Shown: piece by piece, positions 26,539-32,770 of the stretch
Position numbering within the stretch: the stretch's first letter is position 1
Layout: each line of letters opens with the position of its first letter
Assembly (NCBI GenBank): GCA_022641375.1
Contig: JALCDF010000014.1
Span: 1-33,915 of the forward strand
From: Megasphaera sp.
GTDB taxonomy: Bacteria; Bacillota; Negativicutes; Veillonellales; Megasphaeraceae
Direction of reading: 5' to 3'
DNA: 33,915 bases
Translations under genes and position numbers: made by a program
Notes under the pieces: model-generated
Told to the model about the DNA's origin: nothing
The model's database searches: none
The model's input: only the letters and a program-made list of their open reading frames with translations

Positions 26539-26650
26539 AGTTGTTAGTTGTTGGTTCTTATAAGAGCGGTTGTTAAAAAACCAATTTTTTTAAGAACCAA
26601 GAACCGAATTTCCCAACAACTAACAACTAAATTTCTCAACAACTAACAAC
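26539..26650. repeat. Dispersed inverted-repeat element, copy 2
   Basis: AGTTGTTAGTTGTTGG (26539-26554) faces its exact complement at 26613-26628; GGTTCTT/AAGAACC extends the arms with a 7-nt bulge. A third arm-like block follows at 26638-26650. Positions 26540-26580 match 2643-2683 at 37 of 41 bases. The compact form, lack of coding content and recurrence fit a small non-coding repeat family at 3' ends of genes. Confidence 0.65.
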
Positions 26651-26659
26651 AACTTCCCT

Positions 26660-27922
26660 CTATTCCGCGCATGCTTTATTTTTAGGGATAAGACGTCTGG
26701 CGGCTATATTCGTATAGATAAGACCTGCAACGGCCAGCACCATCATGAATGCGCAAACATACCATGCGCCTACATACGAACCCATTCTATCATAATAGGT
26801 CGCCACGAGCGGCGCTCCGACTGCCATGCCGAACTGTAAAAACAGATTGGTCATGCCATAAATTTCACCATAATATTTAGAGCCAAAGGTCTTACTGGTC
26901 AAAACCGGCGGTGTAACCGTGCCACAGCAAGTCCCGATACCGTGCAAGGCTACAAACAACCAAAGCATCATGCTGCTTTGCGCAAATACCAGCACGATGG
27001 TACAAACTGCCATCAGACCACATCCCAGCAATACGCCCGCAGTCGCTCCTTTTACATCAAACACATTGCCCAATAAAATTTTCCCGAAGGTGGCGATTCC
27101 CAGATACATCGCTACGGCGTTGGCTACGACTGTCGGTGTGTGGCCGATATCTACTAAATACGCCGGTGCCTGGAACAACACCGCTCCACCGGCAAATCCT
27201 ACGAAAGCAATACAGATCATGTATATCCAAAAAATACTTTTCCCTTTCAATTGTGCCAGCGGGATTTCCAGTTCGGCAGGCTTCGCCTTGCTGCTGCCCG
27301 TATCGGCCTGTTGTCCCGTACCATATGGTTCAAGCCCCATTTCTTCCGGAGATTTTTTAATGATGAAAATAACCAGCGGCAGAACGATTACTACCAGGAT
27401 TCCGGCCATTCCCCTGTAGGCGATACGCCAGCCATAATCCAGAATCAGCATATTGACGACCGGGCTGAGTAAGAATCCGCCCAAGCCAGTACCAGCCAAG
27501 GCAATACTGGTAGCCAGTCCCCGTTTTTCAATAAACCAATTTTTCATGATGATAGATACGGCCATGATGGCCGCCCCGTTGAGGCCCAGCCCAATACAAA
27601 ATGCAAAGATATAAAACATCGGCAGTGAAGTGGAAATAGAATATCCTAAAAAGCCCACGATAATAAAAAGTACAGAGCACCCCATGATCAGCCTGCTGCT
27701 GTATTTTGACATCCAGCGACCTACAAACGGTGACATGAATACCGCCGTCAATGCTACGATCGTACTGCACACACTGAATCCCGCCCTGTCAAATCCTAAA
27801 TCCGTTGTAACCGGTTTGATAAACAGTCCGAAGAAACTAACCGGTAACGTCCAGGTCAGTCCTAATACTACCACGGATGCCGCAACAATCCACCAACCAA
27901 AAAACGTTGTTTTCTTTTTCAT
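26660..27922 (-). CDS. MFS transporter, oxalate/formate-antiporter-like (OFA/MCT type)
   Basis: 420 aa, ATG at 27922 with GGAGGAGG upstream. Twelve hydrophobic segments with the central cytoplasmic loop around residues 200-220. The start FFGWWIVAASVVVLG, the GRWMSKYSSR loop between helices 2 and 3, and the later GTVTPPVLTSKTFGSKYYGEIYG are typical of the OFA/monocarboxylate branch. Placed 27 bp after the M20 amidohydrolase, so it probably imports the substrate or exports the product of that enzyme (inference). Substrate cannot be read. Confidence 0.88.
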   Translation of the reverse strand: MKKKTTFFGWWIVAASVVVLGLTWTLPVSFFGLFIKPVTTDLGFDRAGFSVCSTIVALTAVFMSPFVGRWMSKYSSRLIMGCSVLFIIVGFLGYSISTSLPMFYIFAFCIGLGLNGAAIMAVSIIMKNWFIEKRGLATSIALAGTGLGGFLLSPVVNMLILDYGWRIAYRGMAGILVVIVLPLVIFIIKKSPEEMGLEPYGTGQQADTGSSKAKPAELEIPLAQLKGKSIFWIYMICIAFVGFAGGAVLFQAPAYLVDIGHTPTVVANAVAMYLGIATFGKILLGNVFDVKGATAGVLLGCGLMAVCTIVLVFAQSSMMLWLFVALHGIGTCCGTVTPPVLTSKTFGSKYYGEIYGMTNLFLQFGMAVGAPLVATYYDRMGSYVGAWYVCAFMMVLAVAGLIYTNIAARRLIPKNKACAE

Positions 27923-27949
27923 GATACTTTTACCTCCTCCATATCCAGT

Positions 27950-29209
27950 TTATTGTTCCCTGTCAAGCCACAACCCCGCAGCAATCAGCATCGTTTCCAT
28001 CCCCGTTCGGAGCGTCGGCTGGATCGCCGGAGCCCAAAACGGTGAATGGGGACCGGGCAGCTGGCCTTGTTTCCCCTGCGCAACCGCTTCATCATAGGTA
28101 TCCTGATCCGAACCGCCTACAAACCAATACATATAGGGCGTCTTCCAGGCTCTGCCATACCGGGAGAAGTCTTCACTAGCACCTTGTGCCGGCGTTTCAA
28201 AGACATTGTTTCCAAAATGCTGTATAAAAGCCCGGGCCACCTTTTCACTGACTGCATCATCATTGACAGTCAGGGGATAACTGTTTATTTCTTCGAACAA
28301 GGGTTCCCTCGGTGCATGAGATGCCTGCGCCTCGGCTATACAGATTCTTCGAATCGCCGCCAGTACATGGTCTCGTACCTGTTCATCCGTCGTGCGGACA
28401 TTCAGGCGTATATATGCCTGCGACGGAATGATATTTTCTGCTGAGCCGGCATGAAATTCACCGATGGTAATCACCGCATGGGCCTGTGGGGACACTTCCC
28501 GGGCAACGATGCTCTGTAACCGCACTACAGCCGAAGCTGCCATGACTACCGGATCAATACTCTGCTGGGGTACACCGCCATGTCCCCCCTTGCCAAAGAA
28601 AGTCACCTGCCAGCTATCTCCGGCCGTAAGGACCTGACCTTTTTTCCAGCCTACGGTCCCGGCCCGGGATGGCATCACATGCTGACCGAAAATAACATCC
28701 GGACGTGGGAATTTCTCAATCAAACCGTCCTGGATCATCCCTTTGGACCCGTCCCCTGTCTCTTCATCCGGTTGGAATACCAGCAGCAACGACCCTTGCC
28801 ACAGCTCTCTGGTTTGGGCCATTACCGTCGCAGCCCCCAACAAACAGGACATGTGCATATCATGACCGCAAGTATGGGCCACTGGCGCGACTTTTTCTTG
28901 ACTATTTATTACTTCCACATGGCTCATATAGGGCACACCGCTCATTTCTTTCATGGGCAATGCATCCATATCCGCTCTGAGCATCACCGTCGCCCCTTCG
29001 CCGTTCTTCATCAGCCCGACAACACCATACCCGCCAACATGTTCCGTCACATCAAATCCCAATTGCCGCAAATGGTCCGCTATGACTCCGGACGTCCGTT
29101 TTTCCTGCCGGGATAACTCCGGATGTTGGTGCAAATCCCGATACACTGCTTCTATCGAAGGTACACATTTTTTAATTTCGTTAGATACCGTATTGATAAA
29201 ATTCGACAT
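27950..29209 (-). CDS. M20 family amidohydrolase (hippurate/N-acyl-amino-acid hydrolase-like)
   Basis: 419 aa, ATG at 29209 with GAGGGAGG upstream. Metal-binding and catalytic residues are in place: RADMDALP (78-85), HTCGHDMHM with Cys114 and His116, the Glu pair 149-150 in PDEETGDG, and a final His in GPHSPFWAPA. The dimerisation domain lies between about 190 and 300. The family removes acyl groups from N-acyl amino acids, hippurate or indole conjugates. First gene of a two-gene operon with the MFS transporter. Confidence 0.9.
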   Translation of the reverse strand: MSNFINTVSNEIKKCVPSIEAVYRDLHQHPELSRQEKRTSGVIADHLRQLGFDVTEHVGGYGVVGLMKNGEGATVMLRADMDALPMKEMSGVPYMSHVEVINSQEKVAPVAHTCGHDMHMSCLLGAATVMAQTRELWQGSLLLVFQPDEETGDGSKGMIQDGLIEKFPRPDVIFGQHVMPSRAGTVGWKKGQVLTAGDSWQVTFFGKGGHGGVPQQSIDPVVMAASAVVRLQSIVAREVSPQAHAVITIGEFHAGSAENIIPSQAYIRLNVRTTDEQVRDHVLAAIRRICIAEAQASHAPREPLFEEINSYPLTVNDDAVSEKVARAFIQHFGNNVFETPAQGASEDFSRYGRAWKTPYMYWFVGGSDQDTYDEAVAQGKQGQLPGPHSPFWAPAIQPTLRTGMETMLIAAGLWLDREQ

Positions 29210-29246
29210 GATGATTGCCTCCCTCTATTGACCTGTTTATTTTAGC

Positions 29247-29275
29247 AATATTAAAGCAATTTTTGCTTTAATATT
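29247..29275. promoter_or_regulatory. 29-bp inverted repeat upstream of the M20-MFS operon
   Basis: AATATTAAAGCAA and its exact complement are separated by TTT. It lies 38-66 bp upstream of the M20 start codon, a typical operator position; no regulator gene is adjacent. Confidence 0.5.
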
Positions 29276-29443
29276 TGATTATATTATATTATATTTTTTT
29301 CATAATTTAAATAGTATATTGGCCTGTTTTTTTAAATATATTTAAAAATAAATGGCATATCATTAAAATATATAAGATACACGCAAATATTTTTTAAAAT
29401 CGACATTTAAATAGTCCGGCTGTTTGTCAAATGTTGGAGTAAC

Positions 29444-29516
29444 AAAAAAACTGACCACTGGCTAAATGGTTTGAATACCATAGCCCGGACGCAGAATGGT
29501 CCACTAGCGGTCAGTT
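29444..29516 (-). ncRNA. Structured element with U-tract, possible small RNA or terminator
   Basis: On the minus strand AACTGACCGCT pairs with AGTGGTCAGTT (11 bp with one wobble), an inner hairpin GGCTATGGT/ACCAT..AGCC is nested inside, and T7 follows. A perfect TTGACA lies at 29547-29542 but the -10 is poor. No minus-strand gene upstream needs this terminator. It could also be an insertion-sequence end. Confidence 0.3.
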
Positions 29517-29645
29517 CCTATAATTAATCCTATTTAAGTAATGTCAAAAACAATTTGAAATGTATGCGCAGATGGCTCATTTCTTTCTATTGTATGTGTT
29601 ATTCATTTTTCCCAAATTCCTTTTATCAATTCATTGATCTGTTCG

Positions 29646-29673
29646 GAATCACCCCTGCTCGTGCGGTAATGTC
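29646..29673. repeat. Single decayed type I-E CRISPR repeat
   Basis: GAATCACCCCTGCTCGTGCGG differs from the second repeat of the main array at one position, then degenerates (TAATGTC). It lies 2.26 kb left of the array, with insertion-sequence remnants between. Confidence 0.7.
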
Positions 29674-29812
29674 ATTAAGTTAAGGTTTGGACCAGAATAT
29701 TTAACAAATGCTCTGACTTTTTTTATTTTATTTTAAATATACACTTGACAAATCTATAAAAATACGAAGCAAAGCCTCTGGATTGAAAACATTTTTTAGG
29801 AGGTTTTGCTAC

Positions 29813-29977
29813 ATGTCTTATGCGAAAAAAATGAAGAAAATATTAAGAAGTTGTATTAAGCAAACGGTGCAATCATCTTCACTTTTTGTCAAACATCCGA
29901 ATACGGACTTTACTCGGAAACGAAAATTATCTTTTAAAACCATGTTATATTTATTAACTCAAACTTCCCATACCTAA
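29813..29977 (+). pseudogene. IS4-family transposase, N-terminal fragment
   Basis: 54 codons from the ATG at 29813 (AGGAGG 9 nt upstream) to a stop. HPNTDFTRKRKLSFKTMLYLL matches the start of Firmicutes IS4-type transposases, whose full length is several hundred residues. The catalytic domain is missing; the frame ends abruptly before the IS21 fragment. Confidence 0.65.
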
Positions 29978-30050
29978 AATGCTAACCATATCTTGAAGAC
30001 AGTATATCTTAAGGGATTAAAATACCTTAACTTACACTATTTATATTCTA

Positions 30051-30464
30051 GCATTAGGTGTACGTGCCTGTGCGCAAGGCCTGAAGACGAAGTTCTTCTC
30101 CGTGACAGGACTGGTACTGAAACTAGCGGAAGCACGCCAAAAAGGAACATTGGAGAAACTGACGATGGATCTGCAAAAGCAGGATCTCCTGATTCTGGAT
30201 GAATGGGGATATGTACCCATAGACAGTACTGGGTCGCAAATACTTTTTCGTATCATAGCAGACAGCTATGAACGGAAAAGCCTGATTCTTACCACGAACC
30301 TGGAATTCTCCAAATGGGGCGGTATTTTCACTGATGAACAAATGACCGCAGCCATGATTGACCGGTTAGCCCACCATGGACATCTACTGCTGTTTAATGG
30401 CAAAAGTTACCGTATGGAGCATGCCTTGATGCGTCAAGAGACAGACCGGGAATCTGTCTCCTGA
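30051..30464 (+). pseudogene. IstB-like ATPase of an IS21-family element, 5'-truncated
   Basis: The open frame from about 30051 reads ALGVRACAQGLKTKFFSV, which is the stretch directly after Walker A in IstB, so the N-terminus and Walker A are gone. Walker B is present as LLILDEWGYVPID, and NGKSYRMEHAL is the usual C-terminus. IstA is absent. An apparent ATG at 30102 is internal. Confidence 0.8.
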
Positions 30465-30549
30465 TGTCCCGCTGAAACTGATGAGTTTCCCCTGATGAAA
30501 ATGGGGATTTCTGATGATTTTTTTGAGGAATTTCACTTGACAGAATACA
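30051..30549 (+). mobile_element. IS21-family remnant, right part
   Basis: It covers the istB fragment and the following 85 bases with the repeated GATGA-type sequence common at IS21 ends, finishing in CA at 30548-30549. The next base starts a truncated CRISPR repeat, so the element appears to have inserted into, or recombined with, a CRISPR repeat. Confidence 0.6.
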
Positions 30550-30639
30550 CCACGCACCCACACGGAGTGCGACCATACTTTGTTAGTTCAGGTACGGCCG
30601 TGATACTATTTCAATCCACGCACCCACACGGGGTGCGAC
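30550..30639. CRISPR. Remnant of a type I-C CRISPR array (one and a half repeats, one spacer)
   Basis: A 32-nt repeat (30608-30639) begins ATTTCAATCCACGCACCC and ends GGGGTGCGAC, the classic type I-C repeat form. A 24-nt truncated copy with one change lies at 30550-30573. The spacer between them (30574-30607) is 34 nt, the normal I-C length. No I-C cas genes are present. Confidence 0.85.
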
Positions 30640-30691
30640 GTAATGTAAATCTGAACCTACGTCAATAGAGTAGACACGAAAAACGCGACTT

Positions 30692-31519
30692 TTAGGAAAC
30701 AGCCCCTGCATGAATAGAATCCGGTGTTTTGTAACCGATACTGCTGTGAATCCGTTTATGGTTATACCAAGACTCAATATATTCAAAAAGACTTTGATGG
30801 GCTTCCTTGTAATCTTTGTAAATACAACGGTTGACTTCTTCCTTCTTCAAAATAGAATGAAAGGATTCAATACAAGCGTTGTCGTAAGGATACCCCTTGC
30901 GGCTGTACGAATGCTGTATTTTCTTTTTAGCCAGATATATTTCAAACAGAGCACTCGTATATTGTGAACCCAAGTCGCTATGCAGAACGATTCCTTCCGG
31001 TGTAGCCACATTCAGGCAGGCGTTCTTTACCGCACGCACTGCCAGTTCAGCTGTCAGATTATTTCCAAATGACCAGCCGATAATTTTCTTGCTGTAGAGA
31101 TCCATGACAGAGGCCAGATACGTCCAACCGTCCTGCGTTGTATGGACATATGTTATATCTGTGCACCACTTTTGATTGATGTTGGTAGCCGAAAAATCTT
31201 GTTGCAATATATTGATACGTTCAGAAACGGAGCCAGTACTAGCGCAATGACGATATTTCTTGACCACAATCGATCTGATTCCCAAATAGGACATCCGTCT
31301 TTGCACCCGTTTCAAGCTGATTGTCCAGTTGTTCTGTAGCAGGCAACGGTAAATCTTGGGTGCGCCATACCGGCACTTTGTGTTGTAGTAAAAATTCAGA
31401 ATTTCTTGATCCAGTTTCTGATTCTCCTGTTCACGTTGTGAAGCTGTTCTAGTGGACACTTTATAGTAAGTACTCCGGTTCAAGCCAAGCACCTTACACA
31501 TGATTTTGATTGGATACAC
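30692..31519 (-). CDS. IS3-family transposase OrfB (DDE integrase)
   Basis: 275 codons from a GTG at 31519, but the frame is open further upstream to the A7G slip site, so the functional product is probably the OrfAB fusion. The rve core carries the DDE residues: Asp in WCTDITYV, Asp in LHSDLGSQY, and Glu in ACIESFHSILKKEE. An N-terminal HTH_21-like segment (CRYGAPKI) is present. Length is normal, so the element may be active. Confidence 0.92.
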   Translation of the reverse strand: MYPIKIMCKVLGLNRSTYYKVSTRTASQREQENQKLDQEILNFYYNTKCRYGAPKIYRCLLQNNWTISLKRVQRRMSYLGIRSIVVKKYRHCASTGSVSERINILQQDFSATNINQKWCTDITYVHTTQDGWTYLASVMDLYSKKIIGWSFGNNLTAELAVRAVKNACLNVATPEGIVLHSDLGSQYTSALFEIYLAKKKIQHSYSRKGYPYDNACIESFHSILKKEEVNRCIYKDYKEAHQSLFEYIESWYNHKRIHSSIGYKTPDSIHAGAVS

Positions 31520-31554
31520 ACTTTTGAATTTAGTGATGAAGGCAACAATCTCAG

Positions 31555-31845
31555 CTATTGTTTTCGAGCGAATATGGCTGTAGCTTTTTTTAATATTTCG
31601 TTCTCCATTTTCAATTGATGAATCTTTTTTTGCAACTCCTGGTACTCTTTCAAAGTAACTTCCTGTTTTTCATTAAAGGTACCCGAAGGTGCATAAAGTT
31701 TTTTCCATTTGTAGATAGTTTGCTCGATTAAGCCATATTCCTCTGCTAGCTGGGAAACCGACTTGCCAGACAGATAAAGGTTGACAATCTGCTTCTTAAA
31801 TTCTTCTGTGTACCGTTTGCTGTTTTTTGCCATATTGCAACACAT
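31555..31845 (-). CDS. IS3-family transposase OrfA (helix-turn-helix)
   Basis: 96 aa from the first ATG; a second ATG at codon 5 (MAKNSKRYTEEFKK) is equally likely. It has the usual HTH (KSVSQLAEEYGLIEQTIYKW in the N half) and a C-terminal leucine-zipper-like coiled coil. A run of seven A followed by G (31584-31590 complement) near its end is the slippery site for -1 frameshifting into orfB. Confidence 0.9.
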   Translation of the reverse strand: MCCNMAKNSKRYTEEFKKQIVNLYLSGKSVSQLAEEYGLIEQTIYKWKKLYAPSGTFNEKQEVTLKEYQELQKKIHQLKMENEILKKATAIFARKQ

Positions 31846-31919
31846 CCTTTTCTTTGATTGTAATGTGTCGCACTTTTTGTGTCCACTATTTTATACTAAC
31901 AGCAATTAGCTGATTGTTA

Positions 31920-31936
31920 TTACGGTTTAACCGTAA
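31920..31936. repeat. 17-bp palindrome abutting the last CRISPR repeat
   Basis: TTACGGTTTAACCGTAA is a perfect dyad that ends exactly where the leader-distal repeat begins. It may act as a transcript end structure or mark an old junction. Confidence 0.5.
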
Positions 31937-32147
31937 GGATCACCCCCGCTCGTGCGGGGAATACAGCTGCGTCCTGGTCTTCTTTTAAAACATCGAGGAA
32001 TCACCCCCGCTCGTGCGGGGAATACCTTTTTTGGCGGCCTCCGTTTCATCGAACTTGGGGATCACCCCCGCTCGTGCGGGGAATACCCTATTTACCATCT
32101 AAAGCTGCTTTAAGATTTGGGATCACCCCCGCTCGTGCGGGGAATAC
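31937..32147 (-). CRISPR. Type I-E CRISPR array, leader-distal block (4 repeats, 3 spacers)
   Basis: 28-nt repeats at 31937, 31998, 32059 and 32120, with 33-nt spacers (61-nt period). Read on the minus strand the repeat starts GTATTCCCCGC and forms the CCCCGC-ACGA-GCGGGG hairpin, the form of I-E repeats, so transcription should run leftward and the leader lies to the right, outside the window. The second repeat has one change (GAATC for GGATC), as expected near the trailer end. Confidence 0.95.
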
Positions 32148-32295
32148 GAATATAGCTCCAATAAGACTCATTGACCGGAAATAGTGCTGTATCGCTTCGT
32201 AAGTATTCCAAATTCGGCAGCTCTCCAGCTTTTAAGCAGGCATACAAATACGCGAGAATTGTACAGGCAATTACGTGATAGTCGTCTTTTGCCAT
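32148..32295 (-). CDS. YjcQ-like phage protein, N-terminal fragment
   Basis: 49 codons plus one base from the ATG at 32295 (AAGGAGG upstream) to the repeat boundary; beyond it the frame reads CRISPR repeat. MAKDDYHVIACTILAYLYACLKAG and FPVNESYWSYI resemble small phage proteins annotated as YjcQ-like, with a winged-helix fold. The C-terminal half is missing. It lies downstream of a terminator and has its own RBS. Confidence 0.55.
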
Positions 32296-32321
32296 ACTCG
32301 CATTCCTCCTTTTTACTCACT

Positions 32322-32346
32322 AAAAAAGCACCCACATTGTGAGTGC
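32322..32346 (-). terminator. Intrinsic terminator inside the phage-like insert
   Basis: On the minus strand GCACTCAC pairs with GTGGGTGC (one mismatch or wobble) around a 3-nt loop and is followed by T6. It ends the 46-aa ORF and points in the inferred direction of CRISPR transcription. Confidence 0.75.
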
Positions 32347-32349
32347 TCT

Positions 32350-32490
32350 CTAATCGTTTTTGCTTTTTCTTTTCCCAAGACGTATTTCTTCTTGCTTAAT
32401 CAGTTCGTCAAGCTCTTTTACCGTCATCTTTTTATATTCTTCTGGAATTTTAAAGCTATCATCAATTACTTCGTATTTTTTATTTTTCAT
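32350..32490 (-). CDS. Small phage-like protein, 46 aa
   Basis: A complete ORF from ATG at 32490 to TAG at 32350, overlapping the preceding gene by 11 bp as phage genes often do. The sequence is highly charged with a helical, Lys/Glu-rich C-terminal half (TVKELDELIKQEEIRLGKRK). No family recognised. Confidence 0.6.
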   Translation of the reverse strand: MKNKKYEVIDDSFKIPEEYKKMTVKELDELIKQEEIRLGKRKSKND

Positions 32491-32770
32491 CGCTTTTCAC
32501 TTCCCAAAAGTCAAAATCGTAGTTCCTTTTTAGCCTTTTCAAGGTTTCCATAACGGCTTCGTACTCATTATACCCTGAGTTAAAAAACTTGGCAACATAC
32601 ATATCAAATATTCTTTCACTGATTTCTTCATTACTTTTGTACGCAAACAGCGTTCCATCATGCCCCGCAACTATGCTTAATTCATAAGAGTTCTTAAAGG
32701 CTGAATTCAAATCGTTCACGCTCGGCGGTAAACTCTGTGGATGTGAATGTACAGTTATTAAATCGTTCCG
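32480..32770 (-). CDS. Phage minor head/JAMM-like protein, C-terminal fragment
   Basis: 96 codons and a stop, open from the repeat boundary at 32770; the in-frame GTG at 32719 is internal to the domain. RNDLITVHSHPQSLPPSVND contains an HxHP...S..D pattern of the JAMM/Mov34 type, and GHDGTLFAYKSNEE follows, as in the C-terminal domains appended to some phage head-morphogenesis (SPP1 gp7-like) proteins. The rest of the gene is missing. Confidence 0.55.
   Translation of the reverse strand, partial: RNDLITVHSHPQSLPPSVNDLNSAFKNSYELSIVAGHDGTLFAYKSNEEISERIFDMYVAKFFNSGYNEYEAVMETLKRLKRNYDFDFWEVKSDEK

Larger units (their letters stand above)
26175..26659. other. Gene-free stretch upstream of mmdA
   Basis: 485 bases between mmdA and the MFS gene, both on the minus strand. 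No convincing gene; a 65-codon minus-strand frame (26323-26520) has no RBS or recognisable content. It holds the mmdA promoter, a 15-bp perfect hairpin (26333-26372) and the inverted-repeat element 26539-26650. Confidence 0.6.
29210..29812. other. AT-rich gene-free stretch between the M20 gene and the IS remnants
   Basis: 603 bases without a convincing gene. It contains a 29-bp dyad near the M20 promoter (29247-29275), a structured element with a T7 tract on the minus strand (29444-29516), a decayed I-E CRISPR repeat (29646-29673) and the upstream part of an IS4-type remnant. Confidence 0.6.
30671..31885 (-). mobile_element. IS3-family (IS150-like) insertion sequence, apparently complete
   Basis: About 1215 bp with imperfect terminal inverted repeats: TAGACACGAAAAACGCGACT (30671-30690) against the complement of 31866-31885. 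It encodes orfA and orfB with a frameshift signal. No target-site duplication is evident, so the ends are approximate or neighbouring DNA was rearranged after insertion. Confidence 0.8.
32148..32770. other. 623-bp phage-like DNA occupying one spacer position
   Basis: Repeat 4 ends at 32147 and repeat 5 begins at 32771, both intact. The DNA between is AT-richer than the chromosome and carries three consecutive minus-strand gene parts with phage character plus a terminator. Both outer genes are cut exactly at the repeat edges. The two ends share no direct repeat and no insertion-sequence ends are visible. Confidence 0.85.

Noticed and set aside
30102-30464. Treating the ATG at 30102 as the start of a small intact ATPase
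   Set aside because: Homology to IstB begins 17 codons earlier and Walker A is missing; it is a truncated gene.
32148-32770. Explaining the array insert as a single-crossover integration through a matching spacer or as an IS
   Set aside because: No direct repeat at the ends, no terminal inverted repeats and no transposase; edges coincide with repeat borders.
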